NCBI GenBank assembly: GCA_011503125.2
Contig: WWBZ02000016.1
Span: 3,658,001 to 3,722,000 of the forward strand
Source: Botryosphaeria dothidea
Lineage: Eukaryota; Ascomycota; Dothideomycetes; Botryosphaeriales; Botryosphaeriaceae
Direction: 5' to 3'
DNA: 64,000 nt
Shown here piece by piece: positions 41,455-54,222 of this stretch (position 1 is the first letter of the stretch; each line of letters starts with the position of its first letter). Made by a program: the position numbers and the translations under genes. Below the pieces are notes generated by a model. That model saw only the letters and a list, made by a program, of their open reading frames with translations, was not told the origin of the DNA and ran no database searches.

Positions 41455-42951
41455 GGCCGTGACGACCGATTGAGTTGATCTCTTTTCTTTGGATATATTA
41501 CGCCCCCGAGTCGAAGAAGCACTGGATGGTGACGTGCGAGACGAATGACAAGGTCCAGGAAAATCGATGCGTAGCAAGGACCCGGCCTTCCTGAGCTTAT
41601 CGGGAATAGACCGTTGCAACCAAAAACTCAATGGACACACGAGCCTTGTCTCAGTGACGAGGTGTCTGGATAACTTTTCTCTTGCAGCCGGCCAGAGCCT
41701 CCCGGCTCGCGCAGATCTTAAGTAACAACCACACATTCGGCCCGGTGATCCCATCCCGACGCGCGGGTAACTTTTGCAGCGGTCCCGAGCGTTGCATGAA
41801 CCAAACCTTTTCGGCAGGTGATCTCAAACTGCCGAGCCCTACTACAGGGACAGCGTCACCAGGCCTCGATATGCACCTAAGCCCTATATCAGGCATCCAA
41901 CAGCAGCAGGGAGCAAGGTAGAACATGAACTCTCGTTGACTACGGCATACCATCATGGCTGGCAAAAAAACCATCAATAATCCAACTGATGAGCTTCAAC
42001 AAGTCGATTCCATTTTTTATCTTCTTTCTCTGTGGCGTGTGTGCGTGCATGCATATACGCGCGCGCGGCTCTCTGTCTGCTGCTAATTAACCAAACAAAA
42101 ACGTCTTTCATGACGGCAAGCGCGTCCCTAATACTCATTACAGATTAAATCCCTTCTGCCCTCTCATCACCCGTACCATTCTCTCTTGCTCAGCCGCACT
42201 TACTCCTTCGTGATAGCGTAGAGCCCGCGCAGCGTCGGAGCAGAACAACAACGGATTCTGAAGAAAGGAACAGTAAAACGTAAAAAGGTAGAAAGGAAAA
42301 AAGAAAGAGGAACGAACCATGAACAAGCAATACCGCAAAGCAGCCGCCCGGATTGAGAGATGAAAGAATCAGAAAGCAACTAGTATCACAGATCCCTCAC
42401 CATCGAAAGTGGTAGGGAGTGAAGCGTAATAATGTGAAACAGAAAGAAAAACAAATGGGTAAAAAGTTGCCGGTCATGCTTCTCGTCACCTGTCCGTAAT
42501 CCAACGAATACTCGCCAACTGTTATAAGCTGGACCCTTCTGAGTATTCTATCCAACGGACAGCCGCAACTGCTGTTGCTGTCAACGACACATCCCGACCA
42601 TCCAAACGCCTCCGGCTCTTGGATATGGAGCGATCAACAGCAGAAGGGAGAAAATAGGAAATCCGTATCCCTCCGCCCGTCAGCCTATCCGCCACATTTG
42701 CACAGCTCGACCCTTTCACCGGAACGCCTTGGAACAGGGAGAGAATCCACTTCGCTCGGAGAGAGTTCCCTTGCGAAGTCCCTAAAAAAAAGAATATACC
42801 AGACAGCCGCCGCGCAACAAAGACTTTAAGAATTTCGCCGGTACCTTCATTCCCGGCAAAGAAACTTTGCAGTAACCCGTGACAAACCCAGAACTCTTCT
42901 CGTCCTCGTCAACCGCCTTGTTCTCGTAACTCCAGACGCCGTTCTTACACT
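41455..42951. other. MTHFS-like promoter region and ArfGAP 3' flank, with an alternating Pu/Py run
   Basis: 1.5 kb. Contains the 33-bp alternating purine-pyrimidine run at 42035-42067. The rest is A-rich on one strand (42.2-42.5 kb) and resembles a long 3' UTR. No coding frame supported. Confidence 0.45.
42035..42067. repeat. Alternating purine-pyrimidine run (Z-DNA-type)
   Basis: Thirty-three consecutive bases alternate purine and pyrimidine: GCGTGTGTGC at the left, then GCATGCATATAC, then CGCGCGCG at the right. The long (CG)n end is the classic Z-forming sequence. It lies about 0.9 kb past the stop of the ArfGAP gene. Confidence 0.75.
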
Positions 42952-45900
42952 TCAAAACATCCGCCGCGAACTGTAAGACTCATCGGACTTCATCAGCCTT
43001 CCGCCCGCTGATACACGCTTCTGCAACTTGGCATCTCTCTCTTTGATCCGCTCACCTGGCGAGCTTCCATTTCCTGCCGCGATCGTGGGCAGGGCTGTCA
43101 GCGTGTCGCCGCCGCCGCTGGTGGAAGCATTGTTTCCATTTTGAGAACTACTCGCTCCGGGGCGTCTTCCGGTCCGCTGGTCCTCCTTCTGCTCCAGATA
43201 TAACCGCGCGGACATGCTGAGTGGGAAGGGCGATGGCGTGTTTGGCAGATCTGCTCCATTCTGAATCAATAGCTCTGCAACCGGGAAAGGCTTCCTGCCT
43301 CCAGTAGGAGCACCCTGTGGAGGATGTCCCGGAGACCCAGCAGGAGACGCTGTATCCGCAGGGGAAGCAGGATCCGCGGCAGAGAGTGCAAGATATACTG
43401 CTGGAGTACTACGAGACTTGTCCGTTGCGTTGGGGCTAGCCTTAAGTGCAAGTGCATAGAGCACATTCTGGATGTCATTTTTCTTTACCGATGCAAGGAG
43501 CGTTTCGTCAGGTGTGGCGTAATGCGATAGAGTGGCGGAAATTGGCTGCACGAAAGCTCGCTCCGCGTATTTCTGGTTGATGAACCTGAGTCGCTGCTCT
43601 CGAGTGGACGTCGGCATAGGCTTCAAGGCCCGATCAAGTTTCGCTTCCCAAATCATGTTGCTGACACGGTTACCGATCTTGAAGAGAAGCTCGATGATAT
43701 CTGTTGTAAAGGAATGAACATCCAGGGTGAGCGAGCGGACCTTTGAGATGTGAGTTCCTAGGGAGCGGTGGATTCCACTGCATTCAATGCAGACCACGAT
43801 GCCGAGATTAATCGAGACCCAGTCAACCTTGCTCTCCGATCCGCAGTCCGCGCAGTATTTGTTTCCGGCGTCGGCTTCGCGAATCTGCTCAAGGAGTTTG
43901 TTAGCCTCTCCGGATGGTTCAGGACTGCGGTAGGAAGGCCTGTCGCCGACCGTCGCATGACGCGAGACAGGCTTATCCTTGCTCGTGTTTCCGGTATTTC
44001 TATGGCCGGATAGTGAGGTGCTCTTTCCGGTCAGGACCGAGGCAATATCCCTGCGAGTGGACTTGTCCAATGATTCTGTCGAAACAGGGTCGGCAATACC
44101 CTTGGCTTCCACAGCCGTCTGCAGGGCGTTGTTGATTGCATTGATCCAAGTTCTGAGCTCATCTTCGCCCGTCGTCTGGTAAACACGTGTGAATTGGGGC
44201 GTGATGACCTCGAAACAGAATCTCCTCTCAGAATTGCGAGCCTCCCGAACTGATGCAACACGGAGGTCAATTGGAGTCATGTGTAGGTTCATCTTGTTCT
44301 TCCAATCAGAGTATTCAGAAAGCTTGCCTTCGCCAACAGTGATCCAAAATCTTCACATAGATTAGCGGAATGGCCACAGAATATGAGAAATCAACTTACT
44401 TGTGCCATGCTTGTTTATTCAAGCCCTTCGGATCAATGTGGCTTCCTGGTCGGCTAAGAGCCCAGAGTAAGCCTTCTTTGTGTGGAGGATGCGCATCTTG
44501 GCCATCGCTTCCGGCCTTGTCCTCCAGATCACGAATACCCTTAAACTTGTTTTGGCTAGGGCTACTTGATGGAAGGCTTCCAAGCGATGGTCCACCGCTC
44601 AATCCTGGAGTGACGGGCATCGCTGCAGTTGATGGTGGTGATCCTACGGTCGGAGGTGGGGAAACGGTGCTCTTGAAGATCGGGGCCACGCTGTCCGAGC
44701 GCGCAGCTTCCGAGAGGCCGCTGCTCCCATTTGCTTGGGCGAGGGATGACATAGTGCTGACCTCGGGCTCCTTGTATGCAGTTCCGCTCTTCTCAAGAGC
44801 TCGGCGCTTCTCCTCACGCTCGGCGCGTTGCAGCTGGAACTCCTTATCCGCCTCCTTGACCTCCTGCGTAAGCGCCTCAAGCTGCGGGAGCATTGATTTG
44901 ATCTTGTCCGCAGCCGTCATGAAACCCTTGGCCTGGGCATCCGCGTACTTGGTGAGATATGAGAGAACCTCCTGGTTTTTCCTTCCGCCGTTTAGATCCT
45001 GGATGTAGGAAGAATAATCGAAACGCTTCAACTCGAAATTCCTGCGCTTGGTCTGGTATTTGGTGTCCGTCTCTGTCCGCCTCTTCTCCTTCATTGAATC
45101 CTGCCTCTGTCCAAGATAGCGGCTGACGTATGAATAGTATTCCTTGCTTTCTTCTTCGAAATCTTTCTTTTTGGATTCGGCCTGTTTGATGTCCACGTTG
45201 TACAACTTAGAAATGGGATCGATAATGAGCTTCTGGACATTGATAGTGTTGAGTTTCTCATAGGCCAGAATTTCTCGTGCGATCTTGTCAAAGTAATGAT
45301 CGATGGCCGGTTGAACCGAATTGGAATTCGGAGTTGCCGTATCCTTCAGGGCCTCGATAAGCTCTGATACTGCGTTGTTGCTCATTACCTGTGCTTCCAA
45401 CGCAGCTTCTGCTTTCTTGAGTACCCTCTTCCACTTTGAGCGCATATCCGATGTGTTCTTCTCGAAGTTCTTGAGGTTTGCACGGAATACGGGGCCATCG
45501 TCCAAAGCGCTGATATCCTCTGCTGGCCTTTGGCAGGACAGGTCGACCTTGACTTGGCTAAGAGTATTGTTAGTGTTGGTAAGACTGAGTGCGGTACTCT
45601 GATAGGTCCCATGCGTAGGAACCAAGCCAAGAGTGTGCTCGGGAATGGCTTCGATCGCCGGTGAAGAAGGCTCGCGCGCATCTTTAAACTCGGCGCCATC
45701 CGAATCGCTGACACGTGATTCAATAGATTGTGTAGAAGGAACTCTGAGCCTGGGCGGCACGCTCAATTCGAGAAGCGGGGATGGAGTTTTCGGGCTGAGG
45801 GGAACGGCTCTCTGCGTGTCTTGGATCAGTTTAGCATGCTGTTTCATAACTTGGATGGCCATGTCTTACTTTGAACCCAGAAAGCAAAGGATGCCAGTGT

Positions 45901-46687
45901 ATCCAAGCGATGCGCGCGGGGATCGTATTCGACGAACTTGCGTACCATTAGCATTCTGAAAATAGGACAGGAAACTATCCACCTACGCTGCAGGTGTTTC
46001 TCCAGCCGCCTCCTCTGTCCTCCAATGTCCGTGGGGGTCTCCACTTCCAAGACCACTGGAACTGCACCGATTGGTTCCCCAAGGTCGAATAGTCACCGAC
46101 CAGTTCGACATTTGGGTTTTTGTGCAAATTTGGGTCGGCGTGAAATTCTCTGGTAACCAAGTTGTCCAACTCTTTGCTGCTCGGCGCGAAAGCAAAGGTG
46201 AGGCCGCTGATCACGGTGTCGACAGGCGCAAGCGTGCTAACGGGTATGGCGGGATTGCTGGCCGTCTGGAGAGCCTGTGACTGCCGGAGAACAAAGGTGA
46301 AATTGAAGAAGAGCTCGTCCTCATTGGATAGTCGAAGTAAGAAGGTGGGCGGCGAAACGGGGGACGATTCAGGGTCCTATCAGTCGCAAGTCAGTCCAAA
46401 TCTCACACCAGCCGCGCCCAAGTGAGGCGCCGCACCTGCACATATTCCACGACTGAGTCGTCTCCAAAATCTCTCTTTGCGGTGAACCTGGTGGCGGGAA
46501 AGGCGTTGGGCGTAACGTTCAAGAGCACGCGGTTGCGCGAGTTGGTGACGGTGAGCGCGGAGATGGAGACTGCACAAAGAGGTCAGTGTGGATTCAGGAG
46601 AAGGTGGCGGAGGGACTACGCACAGCGATTCTGGTCGCGCAGGAACAGAGGATCGCCCTCGCCCTGGCGGCTACTGACGTTGCCCAT
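42952..46687 (-). CDS. BAR-PH-ArfGAP GTPase-activating protein (Csx2/ACAP-like)
   Basis: Stimulates GTP hydrolysis by Arf at curved membranes. Exons 46687-46624, 46569-46436, 46376-45987, 45936-45870, 45819-44400 and 44350-42952, 1157 residues; all junctions keep frame. It opens MGNVSSR, an N-myristoylation consensus (Gly2, Ser6). An N-terminal module (~20-215) is followed by a BAR domain (~327-560; FEKNTSDMRSKWKRVLKKAE start, charged coiled helices with KKKDFEEESKEYYSYVSRYL). A PH domain follows (~675-770; NKQAWHKFWITVGEGKLSEY). The ArfGAP zinc finger has C858, C861, C879, C882 and the arginine finger R887 (CIECSGIHRSLGTHISKVRS). An ankyrin-like and Ser-rich tail ends the protein. Three of the five introns use AAG acceptors with a CTAA branch 10-14 nt upstream. 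Confidence 0.9.
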
Positions 46688-48106
46688 GTGCGGCGAGGCT
46701 GCTGGCGGGGCGCCAGCTCGGGGATCGCAACTTGGTATCGGTCAGGCGGCGCAGCGTGTCACTGCGGGCTTGCGCTCCTGAGGACTCGCGGGCTTTTGGC
46801 TCGCGGGATCCTGGGCAAGAGGCAAGCTTTGGCGGGCAGCAATGCGTGGACCCTGAAATATGGCGGCGCTGGCTTTGGGACGGCGGCGGGCGAGTCGCTT
46901 GCGCCGGGAGAATTGAAGCGTCGGTGGGCGGGCGGGGGCGCGCGCGCCTACGGATAGCAGATGCTGGGATAGGCTGTGCTGTGGAATGGTGAGGCGAGGC
47001 AGCTCAGGTGGTGTTCGCTGTTGGTGTAGCTGGGGCGTTGCGGTTGTAGGGGTGACGGCAGCGGGCAGCGTGCGGGCAGCGGGCGCGCGAGCGGAGAGCG
47101 CAGAGATGGTGGCCGGCGATACGATCAAAAGGCTCGAGTGCACGCTTTGAGGCGACGCGAAGAAGCTTGACCAACGAAAATAGAGCTGCACCTGCACCTG
47201 CTCCGCTTCAAATCGCGTAATGACGCCGCAGGCCCGCAGCAGGGACCAAATATCCCCGTGCGTGACAGATCGCGCCCTGCTGGCTTCATGTACACGTGAA
47301 CCAGAGTCAGTCAGTCATGGCGGCGTTGTTGCCCAACGCCCACCAAGCCTCTCACCTAACTACCGTCTCACCTTAAACGGCCTCCAGCAGCCACACAGGG
47401 CGCAATCTCCCCGGCCTTGGCATACATCAGCCCGCCTCTGCCCAACGGCGAGCGCGCTGCCTGCGCACGCATCGCGTCCGGTCGAGTGTCCAGGAACGGG
47501 GCGCGCCGAGTCATGGGCCCGGTGCCAATGCTAAAATGTTTGAGATTTGCTTTCGTCCAGGAATCGCTAGGCAAACATCTCCCACCACCCCATATCCAGA
47601 CGCACCGCCCCGAGGTCTGAGCAGCCCGCCGCTGTGTCAGATTGGCAGCCAAAGGGATCATGCTGGCCGCGTGCCTTTCAGGTACCGTCATTTCACATGC
47701 ACCTCCAATCACACCCCACTTTTGATTAGTGCCGGCTGCCGTAAACGAGCCTTACCGAAAAAAATTATTCTGGTGCCTGTTTACGCGTGGCTAAACACGA
47801 GATGCTCATCTGCCAAAACCGCGAATGACCTGTGAGACGCGTGTGTCGAGGCAGCCTGTCCTCATGTACTGAGCTGCCTAAAAAGAGCTAACCAAACAGG
47901 ACGTGATCAATCATCGTAGAACGTGCGCACGAGGGATCTCCCCAGCGTTTGCTCGGTGGTGTCAATTTCGTAGGCTCCCAACACCAACAAACCACCACTT
48001 CATATTCACCTCCCACAGGTATTACCGTAGCCACCCGAAAAAGAAAACTTCGTTGGTTCCCAGCCCCAGATCAGCAAACTATCTCCAAAAACCCGTAGCC
48101 ATAACA
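46688..48106. other. Intergenic between the ArfGAP and lipase genes
   Basis: 1.4 kb, very GC-rich just upstream of the ArfGAP ATG. Long antisense and sense frames here (for example 46742-47197) are compositional. Nothing supported as a gene. Confidence 0.45.
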
Positions 48107-49277
48107 TCACAGCTCTTCCTCGCGCTGAGCCTCAGCGGACGGGTACCTGCCTTTCCAGTCCCAAGGATCGCCACCAGGAACACAGAGCCCCAGCCTCCAG
48201 AAATAATCACGGTGCGCCCAGAAAAGCTGCCAGAGCTTGAACCGCGCGGGGACCCACGCGGCGGGATCGTCGCCAGCGATGCAATCCGGATCTTCGTCAG
48301 CTGAGCAGATGCGGATGTCGGCAACGCTCGGGGGCAGGTCAGCCTTGTCGATGAAGATCTCCCCGCCATGCATGTGGTATCCCCATTCCTCCAGAGGCAG
48401 CAGAGGTACGGGATCTGCCGCGTGTGTAATCCGCCTGAACCTGATATCCGTGTCGTTTCGAACCGTCGTATTCTCCCCCACATTGAATCGAGCGTCGATG
48501 TACCGTACCAATCCCTCATTACCAATACGCGGCTCTCCAAACGTCGTGACCTGAGGATCCCAGCCACGCGCCTTGAAATCCAATGCCGCTAACGCTGCGA
48601 CCGCTCCTCCCAGCGAATGCCCGACCAACGTAAGTTTGTAGTCCGGATGTTTCTTAATGGCGGCGGCAACATCTGATAGAATCATGTCCCGCGTATTTAT
48701 CCAGGATTGATAGAAGCCAGTGTGGACAGTGCAGTTCATGCACCTAGGAGGCTTTGCATCCGGCGCGCCATCTTTCCCGTCTCCATCATCGTCGCTTCCA
48801 GGATAAGGGACGTACTCCTGCGGAACAGTCGACAGGTCCACGATCGTATTGGTCAGAGAGTAGGTACCGCGGAAGGCTAAGATTATCCGGGGCTCAGAAG
48901 AAGAGTGAGACAGAGCGATATAGCCGCAAGAGTCGGAGAGCAGTGGACCGGTGTTCCAAGACTACTACTGTTAGCTACACAGGTGGGCATTCTAGATTGT
49001 TCGGAGCAACACTAACGTTCACCAGCTCGAAGTCCGGGAACTCATTGCAGCGACTGGCGCACTGGAAGGGCTTCGTGATGCCCAAGCCGGCGACGCCCAC
49101 GCAGTAGGAGATGTCGACGATGCGCGCAAGCTCCTCAAGCTCGGCGAAGAGGGTGGCGGAGATGTTGTGGCTGAGGGTCGCATGCGCCGGCGCTTGCAGG
49201 GGAGTCTGAAAGGTTAAGAAGGCGAGGGCAGCGGTCGCAAGACACTGCAGGGCTAGGAGTCGCTGAGCGAAACGCAT
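48107..49277 (-). CDS. Secreted class 3 lipase (alpha/beta hydrolase)
   Basis: Exons 49277-49017 and 48961-48107 (intron 55 nt, donor GTTAGT, branch GCTAAC, acceptor GTAG) give 371 residues. Residues 1-19 (MRFAQRLLALQCLATAALA) are a signal peptide. The fold is that of fungal triacylglycerol lipases (Rhizomucor/Thermomyces type): ISYCVGVAG, FRGTYSLTN (oxyanion region), the nucleophile elbow GHSLGG (Ser203), then the Asp in THAADPVPLLP and a late His in YHMHGGE. A Cys pair (CMNC) and an acidic DDDGDGKDG loop lie in the lid region. The C-terminal AHRDYFW and a Cys end the domain. Substrate could be acylglycerols or feruloyl esters; the sequence does not decide. Divergent from the membrane-protein gene across 405 bp. 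Confidence 0.9.
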
Positions 49278-49682
49278 CGCGATCGCAAACCGGGCATGCT
49301 CGTTTCGTACGAAGAGGAGCACACGTAATATCGGGTACGGGGGAAGGAGAGCGCAGGCGGAGCATAAGAAGACCGGACTGCCGTGAAGCTTGATCGCCGA
49401 CAGAGCGCGCGTGATTGGGCCGGCGGAAGCGGAGGCTTGGCGGCGCTACGTCATGCGGGCTATTCCTTGTCCGCCATAACATCACCCGTCACCGGCTGCC
49501 CACGGCGAGACCAACGAACCCTTTCTTCTCGCCGAGAACTGCCCACCTTCCACTCCCAAAGACCCTTCATATTCCGTCGCTCCGTCTCTTAATGCCGTCG
49601 TGATTCTCTCCTCTTTCACTCCACCATCCGCACATATCCGCCTCTTCGCCCCAATTGCGAGGCTGAAGATTACCCTGACATC
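49278..49682. promoter_or_regulatory. Shared divergent promoter, lipase / membrane-protein gene
   Basis: 405 bp between start codons. The right half is a C/T-rich leader typical of fungal 5' UTRs. No clear TATA box. Confidence 0.45.
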
Positions 49683-50880
49683 ATGAGTAGCGAAGTGCCT
49701 ATCACCAAGGTTGACTTCGCGCCACCCCCAGACAGGAGGCCGAGTCAACCTCCATACGACCCTACAAACACCGTCGCGGAGCTGCTGCAGGTCCCGAATG
49801 CCAACAATGCCAACCCGGCCAATGCATCCACACCGGGCTCGTCTACAACGCCTTCGCCAAGTAGGCCCGGCTCCACCCGCGCTTCTTCAATCAACGCCCA
49901 GAATGCCAACACCCAAGTCCGATATGAGGACCCTGACTTCACGCACCCGCCTGAGCTCAACTACACCTTGCGCACGCGGAAAAAAAGCATTGGCATCTTC
50001 TGGACGTTGATGGTGCTGGATTGTGTCGCCATGCCGATCGCGCTGTACTTCGGTCTCTGGTACGGCACCAGTCTATCACACAACGCCGTCTTCAGTATCA
50101 GCACCGGTTTGCTCGGCACCGTTTCAATCGTCGAGTATTTCTTGCGCTTCCATCACTTGTGGAAGAAAGGCTCAACATGTCGCGTCATTGGCGCCAAGCG
50201 CTTCTATGTAAGCATATTTATAACCCCTTTCTGTGTCGCTGAAACTAACTCGCACCAGCTCGATTGGTTTCACTGGAATCTCTCAATCGCATGGATCGCC
50301 GTTATGATCGAACTCATTGTGGGTACCGTTCCCGAGGAACCGCCGATCCGTCTGCTTGCCATGCCTGTTTCTAGCATGGTCTTTGCGTTTGGTGTGGAGA
50401 TGCTCGTCATGGATATCGCCCGCATTGCCGGCTACAGGGCTCCCATCCGCATTTCATCTCTACCGAAGGGCTCGCCTCTCCGACCGGGAATCTACTCGCT
50501 GATTGAGGATATCTGTGCGGTTGACGGAGGTGGTGGAACTGAGTTCAGGCAGCGGCTCAACCTGCGTTACATGGCTAGCCACAAGTTTCGCATGATGCTG
50601 CACCGCCTGACTCTTTTCTGGGCTTTCGGCGCCTGTGCCATTGCTTCCATCACCACTGCCCTTATTTTCACCCTTCAGCGAGACGCCGCTTATGTGGTAA
50701 GTGATCATCATAAGCCCCCATTGACATTGTTGCAAGTGGCCTAACCTAGAGTCTCATTAGGTTGGCTGGACTGTTCCTTTCATTTGGGCAGGTATTTGGG
50801 CGTTGGTCACGACTTTCTGGGTTCAAAAGAGTCTGAAGCACGAGTACGAAACTTGGTCTGAAGTCAAGTGGAAGGCTTGA
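49683..50880 (+). CDS. Multi-pass membrane protein, uncharacterised fungal family (six or seven TM)
   Basis: Exons 49683-50207, 50259-50696 and 50761-50880, all phase 0, 360 residues. The first ~100 residues are Asn/Ala/Pro/Ser-rich and hydrophilic. At least six hydrophobic segments follow: IFWTLMVLDCVAMPIALYFG, the ISTGLLGTVSIVEYFL region, LSIAWIAVMIELIVGTV, RLLAMPVSSMVFAFGVEM-L, LFWAFGACAIASITTALIF and VPFIWAGIWALVTTFWV. A cytosolic-type loop lies between segments 4 and 5 (SSLPKGSPLRPGIYSLIED). Related fungal proteins have been annotated as class C-like GPCRs, but I see no motif that proves receptor function. The short final exon encodes the last segment and a charged tail (KHEYETWSEVKWKA). 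Confidence 0.8.
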
Positions 50881-52334
50881 TCAAGTTCATTTTTTCCCGC
50901 AATTTCAACATTCAACGTATGATATCCTGACGGTTTTACGATATGGGCGAGTTTGAGATGATTTCGAAAAGTCGGGCTTGGGTGGGTCTGGATTGGAGGA
51001 TATACCTCGAGCAACAATTCTGGTTCTGTTAAATGTATGATTAATGGGCTCCCTTGAAAAGCGCGCGCATTGAGAAGACCTCTTTGCCTTTACATTCCTT
51101 GTTGTAGACGCTGTTTTCTTCGGTAGATATTGTTTCCATTCTTCTCTTCGCGAAAGAAAGCCGCCGGTTCTGTTTAATCGAATGTAAATCTTCATAATTC
51201 GTCAAGTCTGCATCATGTTTGATCGCTACATCTGTCGCTCTCGAGTCCTGTGACAGCACCAAGAAAAGAGATACCATCCCAACGCTTACACCTCCAAAAT
51301 GCAAACGTCGACCACCCTCCCATCGCAGTCATCCCACCTTATCGCCACCAGACCACATGGCCCAGAACCATCGACCAAGAAAGCCACCCCGCCAATGCTG
51401 GGCGCCGAGCGCAACCTCGACGGTTCTCCCTGGCCGGCGCAGTGGTGACGCCGTCGACCGCCCATACCACTGACCTCATACCCGAATCCCACCCAGCTTT
51501 CCTGCCCCGTCCGGCTCGCGTCCTAACCGGCGCCGGTTGAAACGAAAGACGTCACCGGCAAAAAGGCTGGTGGGACGGATACGAAAAACGTGCGCGCGCT
51601 CTCTCTCTCCCTCCCCGTACCCGACTCGGCTTTTCCGACGGAGAACGCTGGTTTCCGCGCGTATCCGGTCCGTCCGAGTCGGGATGGGGAGGAGGGGTGC
51701 ATGGGGCAGGATGCGGTGTGGAGACACACGTGTGAGCGTGCGCGGACGGGCGCGGGTGCAAGTGGGGTGGAGACACGGGAAGGTAAATTCAACGACGGGT
51801 GGGCGATTGTTAAGCTTATATTGTCGCATCATTTCCTGTTGGATGGTAGTGACCGTGTATGTGAAAAGGCAAAAAAAAGTGTGCTTTTTGTGTGTAAAGG
51901 CCCTGAGGCACAGGGTTGCTTGTTCACCTGAGATGGAATCTTTTTCTGTTTAATCATCGTCCATGATATTGGAGAATCTGATTTGGACAAATCTATCTCT
52001 ATTGTTGATATGAACATCCAAGCGGTCCATTCTATATACGCTATGTAGAGTGGAATTTATTTATCCTCCAGAGTGAAGAGGCTAGGTCATCTTCCAATAT
52101 CTTCTCCAGATAAGCTCCTTTAACCCCAAACAAGAAAACGCCATTGCTATGCATCGCCGTAACCGTCAACCTCGTACATGAAGAAAGTTATTTTTTTGTA
52201 GTCCGCCATCCTTAGGCGAGATTAGAAGCATTAATGGGTATGGTGAACTGTTGGGGTATTTACGACGAAACATAAGCTCAGAAACGCCGGATAGTGAGAG
52301 CTGGAAAAGGAAAATAAAGTGTTGCTCAAAGGTC
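50881..52334. other. Convergent 3' flanks of the membrane-protein gene and MFS exporter
   Basis: 1.5 kb between two stop codons on opposite strands. Includes a GT/GC-rich patch (51.55-51.8 kb) with open frames in several phases that are compositional. No RNA gene or repeat recognised. Confidence 0.45.
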
Positions 52335-54222
52335 TCAAGCAGCACCGCCCATCTCGATCTTCTTTCCCTTCACGCTGACCCACTGGACGCACACAGCGCC
52401 CACGATGCTCAGCGCAGACAAGGCGACGCTGACGTAGAAAGCCTGGGTCAACGCATCGTTGTACGCGCTAAGCACACCTGCCAAGTACTGTGGGAATACG
52501 CGGGTGATGGCGCCCTGCAGCTCAGTGGCGCCAGTCGCCTGCACAAGGCCCTGTAGCTGCGCTCCGCCTTCGGGAATGGCGCTGGCAATGTTCTTCACAA
52601 GCTGGTTCGTGAAGACGTTCTGGCCGACGGAGATGAAGAGTGCGCCGCCCAACGTTTGTGAGAACATCATGATAGCCGTTCCGATGGGAATATCGACGGT
52701 AGGCAGCGCTGCCTGGACAGCGATGAGCGTCTGTTGCATACCAAAGCCGACGCCGGCACCGAAGATGAATTGGTAGCCGATCCACTTCGGGTGGTTGGTG
52801 TCGACCTCGAGGGTAGTTAGGAGACCGGCGCCAACGGACATAAAGATAGATGAGAGGATCATGAAAGGGACATAGTAGCCAATCAGAGAGACGCTGACAC
52901 CAGCGATCATGGAAATGACAACGAGACCAAGGATCATCGGGAGGTTCATGATGCCGGACTTGACAGCAGATACGCCCTTGATGGCCTGGAACCAGAGGGG
53001 GAGGTAGTAGACCATGACGAAGAAAGCGCCACCCAGGAGCGCGCCAAAAAAGGCGCTAGACCAAACGGTACGGTTCTTGATTACGCGCGGCGGGACCGTG
53101 GCTTGTTCCTGTTTCCAGACTTGGATACCAAGAAAGACGAGGATCAAAATGCCGAAGACGACGAAAAGAGCGATGATTCGCGCGTTCTTCCACTCATACT
53201 TGGAACCACCCCATTGGAGGGCAAGCAGCAGAGAGACGATAGCCGGGATAAAGAAGAAGGTGCCGTAGAGGTCGAATTCGTTGAGTTTGGCCTTCCAGCC
53301 GACAGCGGTGTTCTTGACGACCTTTGGCGACTTGAAGAAAAAGAAAATGAAGATTGCGGTGATCAGACCAAAGGGAAGGTTGATGTAGAAGCTGTCAAGA
53401 TGTAAGCTTTGAGTTCGAAAGTGGAACCAAAATGAACTCACCACCACCGCCAAGTCACTTTATCAGTGAAAACGCCGCCCAAGAGAGGGCCAGCAACACT
53501 GGCAATTCCGTACATTGCACCAATAAGGCCGGTGTAGGTCGGCCTCTGACGCAAAGGGACGGTCTTGCTAACAATGAGGATAGCGCCGGAGAAGATGCCA
53601 GCAGATCCAAGACCAGCAATAGCACGGCCGACAATCAAGGCTTCCGAGGTCGGGGCAATTCCGCAAATGAAAGATCCAAGCTCGAAGATGAACAAGGCAG
53701 CCAGGTATGTCCATTTGATGGAGAAGAAAGTGTAGAGCTTGCCGAAAATGAGCTGGAAGGCGCAAGTGGTGAGCAGGTAGCTCGAACCGTACCAGCCCAC
53801 ATCGTCGAGAGCTTTGAATTGATCTGTGATGCGCGGAATGGCAGTGGAGATGATGGTGTTATCCTGTTGGCGAGATAAGATTAGCGGAGCACTGTCGAAC
53901 GGGCGGCAGCAGAAGTAGGACGCACCAAAGCCATGCAGAAGACCGAAAGGCACAGGGCGATGGTGATGAAGGCCAATTTCCAGGATTTGGGGTATTCATC
54001 CTCGCCGTCGGGCTGCGGGGTGGCTTCTGCGGCAGCCTGCTCAAGATTCGCAAACTCGACAGGACCTCCAGCGGAGGCCGTCTTCTCTTTGTCGTGGTGG
54101 TGTTCTTCGGCAGGCATGGTGGTGTCGGCGGGATCCTGCTTCTCGCTCACGGAGGGGGGCAGGCTTGAAGTAAGAGAAGGCGAGTCCATTGTTCGTTTGC
54201 GTTCGGAGTCGGAAGCGGCCAT
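52335..54222 (-). CDS. MFS transporter, DHA2-type (14 TM) drug/toxin exporter
   Basis: Exons 54222-53926, 53863-53442 and 53391-52335, 591 residues. A hydrophilic ~80-residue N-terminus (His/Glu/Ala-rich) precedes the first segment. The spliced junctions rebuild two family hallmarks: [18 protein letters not shown] (motif D1 of TM1) and [56 protein letters not shown] and the motif-C-like [19 protein letters not shown] also match. The second half includes [11 protein letters not shown] and [18 protein letters not shown]. Members export drugs, mycotoxins or secondary metabolites. The downstream exporter at the window end and the laccase are on the same strand, but no biosynthetic enzyme core is present. 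Substrate unknown. Confidence 0.92.

Noticed and set aside
40798..41478. 226-codon plus-strand frame
   Set aside because: Antisense shadow of the MTHFS-like gene with Pro/His/Arg composition from codon bias; no motif.
41455..41754. 100-residue N-terminal extension of the MTHFS-like protein
   Set aside because: Open frame only; no similarity and Arg/Ser-rich 5' UTR-like composition.
46742..47197. 151-codon minus-strand frame upstream of the ArfGAP gene
   Set aside because: Ala/Pro/Arg-rich composition of a GC-rich promoter; no family similarity.
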